A DNA stretch of 64,000 nt, from contig NZ_JAAAMJ010000005.1 of the NCBI RefSeq assembly GCF_010500835.1, forward strand, positions 124,001-188,000, given 5' to 3'. Shown here piece by piece: positions 1-9,471 of this stretch. The position numbers and the translations under genes were made by a program. The notes under the pieces were generated by a model, which was not told where the DNA came from, did not search any database, and saw only the letters and a list, made by a program, of their open reading frames with translations. The DNA is from Aurantimonas aggregata. Lineage in GTDB: Bacteria > Pseudomonadota > Alphaproteobacteria > Rhizobiales > Rhizobiaceae. The stretch's first letter is position 1; each line of letters opens with the position of its first letter.

Positions 1-480
1 GAAGCGGTCCAGCCGCTGCAGCGAGCGATTCATCTTCTGGAATTCCTGCTCGTCCAGTCCGCCGACCTTGTCGATCGAGCCGATGTGGCGGTCATACAGC
101 TCGGCGACGACGGCCGCGACTTCCATGCCGGCGTCCGTCAGCGAGACGCGCACGGCGCGGCGATCGACCCGCGATTTCTGGTGGTTGATGAAGCCGAGCT
201 CGACCAGCTTCTTCAGATTGTAGGAGACGTTCGAGCCCAGATAGAAGCCGCGGGTGCGCAGCTCGCCGGCGGTCAGCACCGAGTCGCCGATATTGAAGAG
301 CAGCAATGCCTGGACGGCGTTGATGTCGGTGCGGCCGCCGCGTTCGAACTCGTCCTTGATGACGTCGAGGAGGCGACGATGCAGACGCTCCACCAGCTGC
401 AGCGTCTCGAGATACAGCGACTTCAGCTCTGCCTTGGCTTCCGGCTGCGCTTGGTGGTCGTTCTTCGTCTGCGCGTTCAT
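1..480 (-). CDS. ldtR: MarR-family regulator LdtR, partial (3' end outside window)
   Basis: Reading leftward from the ATG at 480, 160 codons stay open to the window edge, so only a short C-terminal piece is missing for a protein of about 170 residues. The product has the MarR winged-helix layout: an N-terminal helix region (residues 20-45), helix-turn-helix at about 55-97, and a wing with the sequence RVDRRAVRVSLTDAG at 104-118. It resembles the rhizobial regulator LdtR, named for control of an L,D-transpeptidase gene in Liberibacter; which genes it controls here is not visible. It lies downstream of, and on the same strand as, a DUF6163 gene, as in many Rhizobiales. A candidate promoter and a dyad operator lie 85-125 bases upstream. 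The MarR call is firm; the LdtR name rests on similarity and context. Confidence 0.8.
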   Translation of the reverse strand, partial: MNAQTKNDHQAQPEAKAELKSLYLETLQLVERLHRRLLDVIKDEFERGGRTDINAVQALLLFNIGDSVLTAGELRTRGFYLGSNVSYNLKKLVELGFINHQKSRVDRRAVRVSLTDAGMEVAAVVAELYDRHIGSIDKVGGLDEQEFQKMNRSLQRLDRF

Positions 481-564
481 AGTATACTCCGCTGTTGATC
501 TGATGGATGTTCTCTTTCGACCCCATCTTGAAAATCAACCTACGCGGCGCGTCTAAAATTCGAC

Positions 565-581
565 TTAAACCGCAGGCTTAA
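565..581. promoter_or_regulatory. 17-bp dyad, candidate LdtR/MarR operator
   Basis: The site reads TTAAACCGCAGGCTTAA and is symmetric as TTAA-N-CC-N-C-N-GG-N-TTAA. Its right arm overlaps the -10 hexamer proposed for the leftward ldtR promoter. MarR proteins bind palindromes of this size and often repress their own promoter, so autoregulation is the natural reading. That is inference from position and symmetry only. Confidence 0.45.
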
Positions 582-606
582 TGCGGCCTTACGAGCGACA
601 GTTCAA
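578..606 (-). promoter_or_regulatory. candidate promoter of ldtR
   Basis: On the minus strand TTGAAC (601-606) is followed by a 17-base spacer and CATTAA (578-583). Transcription would start near 571 and leave a leader of about 90 bases before the ldtR ATG at 480. The -35 is good and the -10 moderate. Confidence 0.4.
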
Positions 607-639
607 TTGTTTTGCTTAACGAAATCCCGCGGGCGGGTT

Positions 640-1065
640 TCAGCGGCGGCGAGCCTTGCGTTCCTCGCGCCAGCCGACGAGGCGCAGCGCCGCCAGCATG
701 CCCAGTCCCCAGACGTGGAAGCCGAGCCAGACGAGGTCGCCGCCGAACAGCTCGGGGAAGCCGAGATGCATCACGGCCTCGATCAGCGCGATCAGGATCC
801 AGATCACCGCGCCCCAGCCCGCCGTCAGCCAGAGCCCGATGCCACCGACCGGATAGAGGACGGCAAGCGCCGGCGCAGCCATCTTCCACCACAGCGGCAT
901 CAGATCGAAGCGATCGAACGGTCCGTCGGAGATGCCGACGAGGCGGATCCAGTAGCCGATTCCGAGCGTGAACAGGGCGAGCGCGGAGAGCCGGTAGAGC
1001 CACACGATCAGTCGCTGATTGAGGCTTTCGGCCGGGGCGTCCCGCGGGGTGAGCTCGATGGTCAA
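640..1065 (-). CDS. DUF6163 family membrane protein
   Basis: A 141-residue protein with about four hydrophobic segments (roughly residues 22-45, 63-82, 84-103 and 110-128), an acidic N-terminus and a strongly basic C-terminal end (REERKARRR). It is probably an inner-membrane protein. It matches the DUF6163 family found next to ldtR in Rhizobiales. No catalytic motif is visible and the function is unknown. It lies 159 bases upstream of ldtR on the same strand, with a separate candidate promoter for ldtR between them, so co-transcription is possible but not required. The neighbour hemB is divergent. Confidence 0.7.
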   Translation of the reverse strand: MTIELTPRDAPAESLNQRLIVWLYRLSALALFTLGIGYWIRLVGISDGPFDRFDLMPLWWKMAAPALAVLYPVGGIGLWLTAGWGAVIWILIALIEAVMHLGFPELFGGDLVWLGFHVWGLGMLAALRLVGWREERKARRR

Positions 1066-1307
1066 ATTGCTACGGCCTTTCTCGCCAGCATGATGTCGGG
1101 GAGCCGCAGGCTCGGGGTTATATCGTAGGCAGTGATCTGCCCAGGCTTGGCCTCCCCGCGATGGCCCTCGACGCTAGGGCCCGGCCGCGAGCGCCGTCAA
1201 TCTTGCGATAGCCGCAGCGAAGGCCTACCCAAGGCGCCAACGGCGCGGCGGACGCCACGCCGCGCGACCGCCGGGCGAACCATTGCCCCAACCGGGCGCC
1301 GATAGCC

Positions 1308-2369
1308 ATGCCGAGCGAAGGGACGGACATTCCGATGGACCACCGAAGCGATGCCCTCCCCTTGATCAGCGAACGGATCGACGCGGTCACCGGCGGGCTG
1401 CGGATGCGCCGCCTGCGCCAGGCAGACTGGACGCGCCGGCTGGTCCGCGAGACGACGCTGGGCGTCGACGATCTGATCTGGCCGATCTTCGTACGGGAAG
1501 GCGATGGCGACGGCGAGCCCGTGCCGTCGATGCCGGGCGTCTTCCGGCTGTCGGTCGCGGGCTGCGTCGAGGCAGCGCGGCAGGCGCGCGATCTCGGCAT
1601 CCCGGTGATCGCGCTGTTTCCTTACACGGATCCCGGCAAGCGGGACGAGACCGGCTCGGAGGCGCTGAACGAGGGCAATCTCGTCTGCCGCGCCAGCCGG
1701 GCGATCAAGTCCGCCGTGCCGGAAGTCGGGATCCTCTGCGACGTCGCGCTCGATCCCTATACAAGCCACGGCCATGACGGCGTGATGCAGGGCGATCGCA
1801 TCCTCAACGACGAGAGCGTCGACATGCTGTGCCGCCAGGCGGTGGTCCAGGCGCAGTCGGGCTGCGACATCATCGGCCCATCGGACATGATGGACGGCCG
1901 TGTCGCCTGCATCCGCGGCGCGCTCGACTCGGCCGGACTGCGCGACACGCTGATCATGGCCTATTCGGCGAAATATGCCTCGGCCTTCTACGGCCCGTTC
2001 CGCGACGCGGTCGGCTCGGGGGTGATGCTGCGCGGCGACAAGCGGACCTACCAGATGGACTATGGCAACTCGGAAGAGGCCTTGCGGGAGGCGGCGCAGG
2101 ACATCGCCGAAGGCGCCGACATGATCATGGTCAAACCTGGCATGCCCTATCTCGACATCGTCGGCCGGCTGTCGCGCGAGCTTGGCGTGCCGACCTTCGC
2201 CTACCAGACCTCCGGCGAATACTCGATGATCATGGCCGCCGCGCAGAATGGCTGGCTCGACGGCGAAAAGGCGATGCTGGAAAGCCTCGGCGGCTTCAAG
2301 CGGGCCGGCGCGGCCGGCATCCTCAGCTATTTCTCACCGCGGGTCGCTGCGCATCTGAAGGCTCGCTGA
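1308..2369 (+). CDS. hemB: delta-aminolevulinic acid dehydratase (porphobilinogen synthase)
   Basis: A cytosolic enzyme of tetrapyrrole synthesis that condenses two 5-aminolevulinate molecules to porphobilinogen. The 353 residues are slightly longer than usual because of an N-terminal extension; an in-frame ATG at 1335 is an alternative start. The two active-site lysines are in AYSAKYAS (K222) and MVKPGMP (K276, the Schiff-base lysine). The metal-binding stretch at 145-158 reads DVALDPYTSHGHDG, with aspartates where zinc-type enzymes have cysteines, so this is the magnesium/potassium class typical of alphaproteobacteria. The gene stands alone between a divergent membrane-protein gene and a co-directional RDD gene 79 bases downstream. 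Confidence 0.97.
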   Translation: MPSEGTDIPMDHRSDALPLISERIDAVTGGLRMRRLRQADWTRRLVRETTLGVDDLIWPIFVREGDGDGEPVPSMPGVFRLSVAGCVEAARQARDLGIPVIALFPYTDPGKRDETGSEALNEGNLVCRASRAIKSAVPEVGILCDVALDPYTSHGHDGVMQGDRILNDESVDMLCRQAVVQAQSGCDIIGPSDMMDGRVACIRGALDSAGLRDTLIMAYSAKYASAFYGPFRDAVGSGVMLRGDKRTYQMDYGNSEEALREAAQDIAEGADMIMVKPGMPYLDIVGRLSRELGVPTFAYQTSGEYSMIMAAAQNGWLDGEKAMLESLGGFKRAGAAGILSYFSPRVAAHLKAR

Positions 2370-2448
2370 CGCCCCTCGCCGGCCTGTTGCGGCGCGGCAT
2401 TCGGGTACCCATTTATCTGATGACCGCTTCCGACCAAGGATCTTCGAG

Positions 2449-2922
2449 ATGAGCTACCAGGCCGAAACCAGCTACGTGAACGCCGCCGCGCGCGACCTGG
2501 ACGAGCCGCGGCTGTACTCCGGGGTCCGCACGCGCCGCATCGTCGCCTTCCTGTTCGACTATGCGCTGGTCCTCATCCTCTCCATCCCGGCCGCCATCGT
2601 CGTTTTCCTGCTCGGCCTCGTGTCACTCGGGCTGGCCTGGGGGCTGTATGCCGTGCTCCTGCCGGTGATCGCCATCGTCTATGTCGGCTTCACCATGGGC
2701 AGCGCCGCGCAGGCGACGCCCGGCATGCGGCTTGCGGATCTGCGCGTCCGGCGGCTGGATGGCGCCCCGGTCGAGCCGGTGCTGGCGGTGCTTCACGGCG
2801 TCCTGTTCTGGGCCTCGGTTTCGGTGCTGACGCCACTGGTTCTGCTCGTCGCGCTGTTCACCGGCCGCAAGCAGCTGCTCCACGATCTGCTGCTCGGCAC
2901 GGTCATCGTCCGCGACCACTGA
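2449..2922 (+). CDS. RDD family membrane protein
   Basis: A 157-residue integral membrane protein with the RDD-family hallmarks: R30 and D37 in the first segment (RRIVAFLFDYAL) and a GxxxQATPGMRLADLRV loop near 84-100. About three membrane segments are visible (35-60, 63-85, 108-135). RDD proteins are poorly understood; some have been linked to sodium/proton exchange. The gene follows hemB by 79 bases on the same strand and could be co-transcribed with it. No partner gene gives a more specific role. Confidence 0.85.
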   Translation: MSYQAETSYVNAAARDLDEPRLYSGVRTRRIVAFLFDYALVLILSIPAAIVVFLLGLVSLGLAWGLYAVLLPVIAIVYVGFTMGSAAQATPGMRLADLRVRRLDGAPVEPVLAVLHGVLFWASVSVLTPLVLLVALFTGRKQLLHDLLLGTVIVRDH

Positions 2923-3041
2923 GCAAAGCGCGCCCGCTGCCGCTTCAGCGGCCAGCCACCATCGCGGCGCATAGGCCGGCGGCTTGCCACGCCGGCCCGT
3001 GGAACCGATAAGCTGCGTTGTACAACAAGACGCGGCGGTTC

Positions 3042-4868
3042 ATGGATTCCTTTCACCTCTGGGCGACCTACCTGCTGATCGTCGGCAGCATCGTCGGCTA
3101 CGCGCTCGATCGCTGGCCTATCGAGGCCGTCGCTGCCGCCTCGCTGGCCGCCTTCCTCGTGCTGTTCGCCGCCCTGCCCTTCCGGGATCCGGCCGGGCTC
3201 GCGGTGACGAGCGCCGACATGCTGTCGGGCTTTGCCAACCCCGCGCTGATCACGGTCATGGCGCTGCTGATGATCGGCCAGGGCCTGTTCGCCACCGATG
3301 CGATGGCGATGCCGACACGCTGGCTGGCGCGGCTCGGCGGCTCTGCCGGGACCGGCGCGGTCGCCATCGTGCTCCTGGCGGCGATGGTCCTCTCGGCCTT
3401 CCTCAACAACACCCCCGTCGTCGTGATCTTCATTCCGATCCTGACGATGCTTGCGACGCAGCGCGGCATCGCGCCGTCGCGGGTGTTCATGCCGCTCTCG
3501 TTCCTGTCGATCCTCGGCGGCATGACGACCCTGCTCGGCTCGTCGACGAACCTTCTGGTCGCCGGCGTCGCCGAGCGGTCGAACATCACGATCGGCTTCT
3601 TCGACATCACCGTGCCGGGGATCGCCATCGCCGCGGTCGGCGCGTTCTACGTGATCAAGATCATGCCGAAGATCCTGAAGGTGCGCGACGGCACCGGCGG
3701 ACGCCTGATGGATCCGGGCGGCAAGCAGTTTCTCGGTGAACTCGACATCATCGAGGGCCATGCCTTCGCGGGCATCACCGCGCGTGCCGGCCTGTTCACC
3801 GGGCTCGGCGACCTGACGCCGCGGATGATCCTGCGCGGCGACGAGACGATCCTGCCGCCCTTCGACGACATCACCTTGACGGAGGGCGACCGGCTGATCG
3901 TCACCGCGACGCGCCGCGCCTACGCCAAGGCGCTGTCGAGCGGCAATCTGACGATCAAGGCGCTCGACCCGTCCGGCCAAAGCGGTGCCGAGCATACAAA
4001 CAAGATCGGCCCGGACATGGTCATGGCCGAAGCGGTGGTGGCGCCGGGTTCGCGCTATGCCGGCCGCACCATGCAGTATTCCGGCCTCAGGACGCAGTTC
4101 GGCATCACCCTGTTCGGGCTGCAGCGCAAGAGCCGCATGGCGCGTTCTGCGCTTTCCGAGATTCGGCTGGAGCCCGGCGACACGCTGCTCCTTTGCGGGC
4201 GCGAGGCGGCGATCGCGACACTCCGGGGCAATCACGATCTGTTGTTGCTGGAATATTCCGCGCGACCGATCCCGCAGGGTGCCAAGGCCGCGCTCGCTGC
4301 CTCGATTTTCTTTGCCGTGGTGCTGATGTCTGCCGCCGGCGTGCTGCCGATCGTCGTGCTCGCCGTCCTCGGCGCGCTGCTGATGGTGGCGACCGGTTGC
4401 CTCACCATCGGCGAGGCGGCCCGCTCCTTCGACCGCTCGATCTTCATGCTGGTCGGGGCCTCGATCGCCGCGGCGACGGCGCTGGAGCGCACCGGCGGTG
4501 CCGCGCTGATCGCCGACGGAACGGTGTCGCTGCTCGCCGACATGCCGCCCGCCATCATCCTGTCGGGGTTGTTCCTGGTCATCGCGATCATGACGAACCT
4601 TCTGTCGAACAATGCCACGGCGGTGCTGTTCACCCCCCTCGCCCTCGACATGGCCCGGCGCCTTGGCGTCGCGCCGGAGCCGTTCCTGGCTTGCGTCATC
4701 TTCGCCGCCAACGCATCCTTCGCCACGCCCATCGGTTACCAGACCAATCTCCTGGTCATGGGGCCCGGGCGCTACCGCTTCGTGGACTTCCTCAAGGCAG
4801 GGATTCCACTGGTGATCCTCGTGTGGTTAACTTTTTCGCTCGTTGCACCATGGTACTACTCGCTGTGA
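3042..4868 (+). CDS. SLC13-family (DASS/ArsB-like) permease with two TrkA-C domains
   Basis: About 608 residues from the ATG at 3042; a TTG 24 bases upstream is in frame but less likely. The architecture is a block of membrane segments (about 1-210), a soluble insert of two RCK/TrkA-C-type domains (about 230-400), and a second membrane block to the C-terminus. Conserved helix-hairpin motifs occur in both halves ([13 protein letters not shown] and [15 protein letters not shown]), as in the SLC13 anion:Na+ symporter fold. Relatives move dicarboxylates or sulfate, but the substrate cannot be read from sequence. The gene ends 16 bases before bpt, so the two may share a transcript although their roles are unrelated. 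Confidence 0.85.
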   Translation: MDSFHLWATYLLIVGSIVGYALDRWPIEAVAAASLAAFLVLFAALPFRDPAGLAVTSADMLSGFANPALITVMALLMIGQGLFATDAMAMPTRWLARLGGSAGTGAVAIVLLAAMVLSAFLNNTPVVVIFIPILTMLATQRGIAPSRVFMPLSFLSILGGMTTLLGSSTNLLVAGVAERSNITIGFFDITVPGIAIAAVGAFYVIKIMPKILKVRDGTGGRLMDPGGKQFLGELDIIEGHAFAGITARAGLFTGLGDLTPRMILRGDETILPPFDDITLTEGDRLIVTATRRAYAKALSSGNLTIKALDPSGQSGAEHTNKIGPDMVMAEAVVAPGSRYAGRTMQYSGLRTQFGITLFGLQRKSRMARSALSEIRLEPGDTLLLCGREAAIATLRGNHDLLLLEYSARPIPQGAKAALAASIFFAVVLMSAAGVLPIVVLAVLGALLMVATGCLTIGEAARSFDRSIFMLVGASIAAATALERTGGAALIADGTVSLLADMPPAIILSGLFLVIAIMTNLLSNNATAVLFTPLALDMARRLGVAPEPFLACVIFAANASFATPIGYQTNLLVMGPGRYRFVDFLKAGIPLVILVWLTFSLVAPWYYSL

Positions 4869-4884
4869 GGGAGGGTTTGCGTCC

Positions 4885-5634
4885 ATGACCGTGCATCATC
4901 CGCAGACCCCGCAATTCTTCCTCACCTCCCCGTCCGCCTGCCCCTATCTGCCCGGCCAGGCCGAGCGGAAGGTATTCACCCATCTCGTCGGCGATCGCGC
5001 CTCGGGGCTGCTGGACCTCCTCAGCCAGGGTGGCTTCCGCCGCAGCCAGAACATCGCCTATCGCCCGGCCTGCGAGCGCTGCCGCGCCTGCGTCTCGGTG
5101 CGGATCCTCGTCGACGAGTTCCGGCCCGGCCGGTCGATGCGCCGGGTCATTGCCCGCAACGCCGACCTCGTCGGGCGGATGAGCGAGCCGAGCCCGTCGA
5201 GCGAACAATATTCGCTGTTCCGGCGCTATCTCGACGACCGGCACACGCATGGCGGCATGTCGGAGATGAGCGTGCTCGACTACGCGATGATGGTCGAGGA
5301 CAGCCAGGTCGACACGCGGCTGATCCAGTATCGCGAGCGCGGCCCGGATTCGGCCTTCACCACCGCCTCGGATGGCGACCTGGTCGCCGTCGCGCTCAGC
5401 GACGTCATGGGGGATGGCGTCTCGATGGTGTATTCGTTCTTCGAACCCACCGAGAGTGCCCGCAGCCTCGGCACCTACATGATCCTCGACCATATCGAGC
5501 GAACCCGCCGCATGGGCCTGCCCTATCTCTATCTCGGCTACTGGGTGAACGGCTCGCGGAAGATGGACTACAAGATCCGCTTCCAGCCGCAGGAGCATCT
5601 GATGGCGAAGGGCTGGGAACGCTACGAGGGCTGA
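4885..5634 (+). CDS. bpt: aspartate/glutamate leucyltransferase (Bpt; N-end-rule aminoacyl-tRNA-protein transferase)
   Basis: Cytosolic enzyme of the N-end rule that transfers an amino acid (leucine in the Bpt class) from charged tRNA to proteins with N-terminal Asp or Glu, marking them for degradation by ClpAP. The 249-residue length fits the family. The N-terminal domain carries C19 in SACPYLP and the cluster CERCRAC (C63, C66, C69); the C-terminal GNAT-like domain includes the [18 protein letters not shown] region and the conserved GYWV segment. The start is the ATG at 4885; an upstream in-frame ATG at 4843 would overlap the preceding permease gene and precede the conserved region. Bpt versus arginyl-transfer specificity is assigned from bacterial family knowledge. 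Confidence 0.92.
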   Translation: MTVHHPQTPQFFLTSPSACPYLPGQAERKVFTHLVGDRASGLLDLLSQGGFRRSQNIAYRPACERCRACVSVRILVDEFRPGRSMRRVIARNADLVGRMSEPSPSSEQYSLFRRYLDDRHTHGGMSEMSVLDYAMMVEDSQVDTRLIQYRERGPDSAFTTASDGDLVAVALSDVMGDGVSMVYSFFEPTESARSLGTYMILDHIERTRRMGLPYLYLGYWVNGSRKMDYKIRFQPQEHLMAKGWERYEG

Positions 5635-5693
5635 CCCCCCGGGTGGCTTGCGGGCCGCCTTAAGGGGAGCCTGACGCCCGACCCGGCGCCGGC

Positions 5694-7946
5694 TCAGCCG
5701 GCGAAGCGGTTGCTCTTCGGAAATCCCTTCGGCACGAGCCGGCCGGCCTGCGCCCGGTCGCCGCGCCACTCCAGCAACTCGGCCTCCGAGCGCACGAAGG
5801 CGCGGCCGGCGGAATCCGACCAGGCAAGGCCCTCCGCCATGCGGAAGACCCGCGTATCGGCGACGCCGCCATCCTTGTAGCGCTGCAGCCGGACACCCTT
5901 GCCGCGGGCCATCTGCGGCACCTGGGCGAGCGGGAAGACGAGCATCTTGCGGTTGTCGCCGACGATGGCGACGTGGTCGCCGGCGCCGACGGGCACCGCC
6001 AGCGCCAGCCGCACGCCGGGCGAGACGTTCATCATCTGCTTGCCCTTGCGGGTGGCCGACAACATGTCGGCCTCGGTCGCGACGAAGCCGTTGCCGTCGG
6101 AGGACACGAGCAGCCGGCGGCGCTCCGGCTCGGCGACGAAGGCGACCGCGATGTCCTGCTCGTCGTCGAACTCGAAGGCGAGACGGATCGGCTCGCCCTG
6201 GCCGCGGCCGCTCGGCAGCTTGTCGGCACCGAGCGTGAAGGCCCGGCCGCCGGTCGACAGGAACAAGAGCTTGTCGGTGGTCATCGCCGGGAAGGCGAGC
6301 TTCAGCCCGTCGCCTTCCTTGAAGGTGAGCCCGCTGTAGTCGGTCAGGTGGCCGCGCATGCCGCGCAGGAAGCCCTTCTTCGACAGAACGACCGTCACCG
6401 GCTCCTTCTCGATGAGCGCGACGGTGATGTCGTCGAGCGCGTGGTTCGGCGCGTCGGCGAACAGCGTGCGGCGCCGCCCGAGCTTGGTCTTCTTGGAGAA
6501 GGTCTCGCGCACCTCGCGGATTTCAGCCGCGATTCCCGCCCATTGCTGGGTGTCGGAGGCGAGCAGCGCCTCCTTGCCGGCCTTCTCCTCGGTCAGCTGC
6601 TCGAACTCGCGGCGCAGCTCGAACTCCTCCAGCTTGCGCAGGGAGCGCAGCCGCATGTTGAGGATCGCCTCGGCCTGAACGTCTGTCAGGTCGAAGGTGC
6701 GCATCAAGGTCGGCTTCGGCTCGTCCTCCTCGCGGATGATCCGGATCACCTCGTCGAGATTGAGGAAGGCGATCAGGTAGCCGCCGAGCACCTCCAGCCG
6801 CCGCTCGATCTGGGCGAGCCGGAAGCGGGCACGCCGGACCAGCACCTCGCGCTGATGCGCCAGCCACTCGGTCAGGACGTCCTTGAGCGACATGACCCGC
6901 GGCACCTTGCCGCCGGACAGGACGTTCATGTTGAGCGGGAAGCGTGTCTCGAAGTCGGTCAGCCGGAACAGCGATTCCATCAGGATCTCGGCGTCCACCG
7001 TCCGGCTCTTCGGCTCCAGCACGATCCGCACGTCCTCGGCGGACTCGTCGCGGATGTCGGCGAGCAGCGGTAGGCGCTTGGCCTGCAGCAGTTCGGCAAT
7101 CTTCTCGATCAGCTTGGACTTCTGCACCTGATAGGGAATTTCGGTGACGACGACGACGTAGCCGCCGCGCCCGAGCTCTTCCTTCTCCCAGCGCGCGCGC
7201 ACCCGGAAGCCGCCGCGGCCGGTGTCGTAGGCCTCGCGGATCTGCGCCTGGCTGTCGATGACGACGCCGCCGGTCGGAAAGTCCGGCCCCTGCACGAAGC
7301 GCAGCAACATGTCGGTGGTGGCGTCGGGGTTCTCGATGAGCTTCAGCGCCGCATCGCAGAGCTCGGCGGCGTTGTGCGGCGGGATCGAGGTCGCCATGCC
7401 GACGGCAATGCCGGAGGAGCCATTGGCGAGGAGATTCGGGAAGGCGCCCGGCAGCACGATCGGCTCCTGGTCCTCCTCGTTGTAGGTGGCCCGGAAGTCG
7501 ACCGCGTCCTCGTCGATGCCGCGCAGCAGCAGCGTCGCCACCTCGGTCATCCGCGCTTCGGTGTAGCGCATGGCCGCGGCGCTATCGCCGTCGATATTGC
7601 CGAAATTGCCCTGGCCGTCGATCAGCGGATAGCGGATCGCGAAATCCTGGCTGAGTCGCACCAGCGCGTCGTAGATCGAGGCGTCGCCATGCGGATGAAA
7701 CTTGCCCATCACGTCGCCGACGATGCGGGCGCATTTCTTGTAGCCCTGGCCCGGGTCGAGGCGCAGGACGCGCATCGCATGCACGATGCGCCGATGCACC
7801 GGCTTCATGCCGTCGCGCACGTCCGGCAGCGCACGGCCCATGATTGTCGACAGCGCATAGGCGAGGTAGCGCTCCTCGAGCGCCGCCTTCAGATCGATCG
7901 GTTCGATGTCCCCGGCGCCGGCCGGCGGATCGGTCAACTTGCCCAT
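5694..7946 (-). CDS. parC: DNA topoisomerase IV subunit A
   Basis: Catalytic breakage-rejoining subunit of topoisomerase IV, which decatenates daughter chromosomes together with ParE. The 750 residues match alphaproteobacterial ParC. The catalytic tyrosine is Y128 in AAMRYTE, the N-terminal winged-helix region contains [13 protein letters not shown] (85-97), and the C-terminal half forms beta-pinwheel repeats with [14 protein letters not shown] rather than the GyrA box of gyrase, which favours ParC over GyrA. In the quinolone-interaction segment the position of E. coli Ser80 is Ala89 here, and Glu84 is Asp93. The gene is convergent with bpt and divergent from the secreted-protein gene at 8180. 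Confidence 0.93.
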   Translation of the reverse strand: MGKLTDPPAGAGDIEPIDLKAALEERYLAYALSTIMGRALPDVRDGMKPVHRRIVHAMRVLRLDPGQGYKKCARIVGDVMGKFHPHGDASIYDALVRLSQDFAIRYPLIDGQGNFGNIDGDSAAAMRYTEARMTEVATLLLRGIDEDAVDFRATYNEEDQEPIVLPGAFPNLLANGSSGIAVGMATSIPPHNAAELCDAALKLIENPDATTDMLLRFVQGPDFPTGGVVIDSQAQIREAYDTGRGGFRVRARWEKEELGRGGYVVVVTEIPYQVQKSKLIEKIAELLQAKRLPLLADIRDESAEDVRIVLEPKSRTVDAEILMESLFRLTDFETRFPLNMNVLSGGKVPRVMSLKDVLTEWLAHQREVLVRRARFRLAQIERRLEVLGGYLIAFLNLDEVIRIIREEDEPKPTLMRTFDLTDVQAEAILNMRLRSLRKLEEFELRREFEQLTEEKAGKEALLASDTQQWAGIAAEIREVRETFSKKTKLGRRRTLFADAPNHALDDITVALIEKEPVTVVLSKKGFLRGMRGHLTDYSGLTFKEGDGLKLAFPAMTTDKLLFLSTGGRAFTLGADKLPSGRGQGEPIRLAFEFDDEQDIAVAFVAEPERRRLLVSSDGNGFVATEADMLSATRKGKQMMNVSPGVRLALAVPVGAGDHVAIVGDNRKMLVFPLAQVPQMARGKGVRLQRYKDGGVADTRVFRMAEGLAWSDSAGRAFVRSEAELLEWRGDRAQAGRLVPKGFPKSNRFAG

Positions 7947-8009
7947 GCTGCCCGTCTAGGGCACGGCGCCAGCCGGAACAAGACCGGAACGCGGCTTATC
8001 CAGCGCTTT

Positions 8010-8024
8010 GTGCCGTGACGGCAC
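8010..8024. repeat. 15-bp perfect inverted repeat in the parC / 8180 divergent region
   Basis: GTGCCGTGACGGCAC is a six-base perfect dyad around TGA. It lies 64 bases upstream of parC and 156 bases upstream of the divergent gene at 8180. It could be an operator, but no regulator is known for it and GC-rich palindromes can arise by chance. Confidence 0.3.
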
Positions 8025-8179
8025 AGCCATCGCCTTGCCGTCGCCGCTGCGCCGCCATGACCGCGGCATCTTCGCCGCCCACACTCTCTTACCAGCCAGC
8101 CGCTTCCGTCCTAGATTGCGGCGGACGTAGCGACACCGCCCGATGGCAGCGTGCCGGGGCGCCGTTTCAAGAGGTTTCC

Positions 8180-9382
8180 ATGATCATCAAGACAGGCATT
8201 CCGGCCGCCGCCACGGCGGCGCTGCTCCTGTGCACCAGCTCGGCCCTCGCCGTCGATGCGCAGGCCTTTGCCGACCGGCTCAAGGCCGTTGCGTCGACCC
8301 AGAGCGTCGAGATGAGCTTCGACAGCGCCGAGGAGGACGGCGACGACGTGGTGCTGCGCGGCGTGCGCTTTTCCCCTGCCTCCGCCGAAGATGGCGACAA
8401 GATCGACGCGATCACCTTCGAGAACGTCACCGGTTCGACGGCCGAAGGCTGGACGGTCGAGCGCGTGCCGATCGCCGACATCGACGAGACCGAGGAAGGC
8501 ACGCACTCGACGGTGACCGGCATCGTCATCGAGGGGCTGCATCTCGTCGGCACGGAGGCAACCGATACCCCTATCGCGATGACATCCGCCGACTTCTTCT
8601 TCGACCGGGCCGCGGTTGAATCGGTCAACGTCGAGAAGGACGGCCGAAAGGTCTTCAGCCTCAGCGGGGCCGAGATGGAGAACGAGATCGCCGATGACGG
8701 CACGCTGACCTCGGAATTCGACTCGGGTACGTTCGATGCCGACTTCACCGCGGCGAACGACGATGCCGAGAGCGCCGCAACGATGCGCGACCTCGGCTAC
8801 GCGACGCTCGGCGGCAACATTGCCGGCACCGCGACCTGGAACCCGACAACCGGTCTGCTCGAGCTCGACCCGTTCGACATCGACCTCACCGACGCCGGCA
8901 GCCTCTCCTTCACCTACGCGATCAGCGGCTACACGCCCGCCTTCATCGAGTCGCTGAAGCAGATCCAGCAGCAGATGGAAGCCAACCCCGACAACCAGTC
9001 GGCCGCCGGCATGGCGATGATGGGCCTCGTATCACAGCTATTCCTGAATTCGGCCGATCTGGTATTCGTCGACGACAGCCTGACCGACAAGCTGCTCGAC
9101 TATTACGCCGAGAAGAACGGCGAGACGCGCGAGCAGCTGATCGGACGCCTTACCGGCATGCTGCCGGGGATGCTTTCGTACCTGCAGAACCCGACGTTCC
9201 AGGAGGAGGTCATCGCGGCCGTCACGACCTTCCTCAACGATCCGCAGTCGCTGTCGATCGCGATCGCGCCGAACGCCCCGGTCCCGGCGACGCAGCTGAT
9301 CGGCGCCGCGATGGGTGCGCCGCAGACCCTGCCGGGTGTCCTCGCCCTCAGCGTTTCGGCCAACGACGCCACCGACAACTGA
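8180..9382 (+). CDS. secreted protein of unknown function
   Basis: About 400 residues from the ATG at 8180, chosen because a signal peptide starts exactly there (hydrophobic run to about residue 24, then SALA-VDAQ) and a GAGG-like ribosome site precedes it. The mature protein is acidic, without cysteine pairs, and appears rich in beta structure in the first half (repeated V-L-R-G-V / I-E-G-L-H-L strands), followed by a helical region near 255-350. The look is broadly that of periplasmic AsmA/DUF945-like proteins, but I do not recognise a family. The gene is monocistronic, divergent from parC and convergent with the DUF2076 gene. Confidence 0.75.
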   Translation: MIIKTGIPAAATAALLLCTSSALAVDAQAFADRLKAVASTQSVEMSFDSAEEDGDDVVLRGVRFSPASAEDGDKIDAITFENVTGSTAEGWTVERVPIADIDETEEGTHSTVTGIVIEGLHLVGTEATDTPIAMTSADFFFDRAAVESVNVEKDGRKVFSLSGAEMENEIADDGTLTSEFDSGTFDADFTAANDDAESAATMRDLGYATLGGNIAGTATWNPTTGLLELDPFDIDLTDAGSLSFTYAISGYTPAFIESLKQIQQQMEANPDNQSAAGMAMMGLVSQLFLNSADLVFVDDSLTDKLLDYYAEKNGETREQLIGRLTGMLPGMLSYLQNPTFQEEVIAAVTTFLNDPQSLSIAIAPNAPVPATQLIGAAMGAPQTLPGVLALSVSANDATDN

Positions 9383-9391
9383 CAAAGAAAA

Positions 9392-9420
9392 GCCGCGCTG
9401 CCCGATCGGGGTGGCGCGGC
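9392..9420 (-). terminator. rho-independent terminator of the DUF2076 gene
   Basis: An inverted repeat with arms GCCGCGC and GCGCGGC, extended by CCC/GGG pairs around GATC. On the minus strand the hairpin is followed by TTTTCTTTG, so it fits leftward transcripts from the DUF2076 gene, which ends 52 bases away. The plus side lacks a T-run. Confidence 0.6.
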
Positions 9421-9471
9421 ATCTAGTCAATCAGGTCTGACGAGGATCAAGCCTCGCCGCCGGCTCGTTTC

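Noticed and set aside
565-581. CtrA-type site TTAA-N7-TTAA upstream of ldtR
   Set aside because: The two TTAA elements are nine bases apart rather than seven, so it does not fit the CtrA consensus. The dyad reading is preferred.
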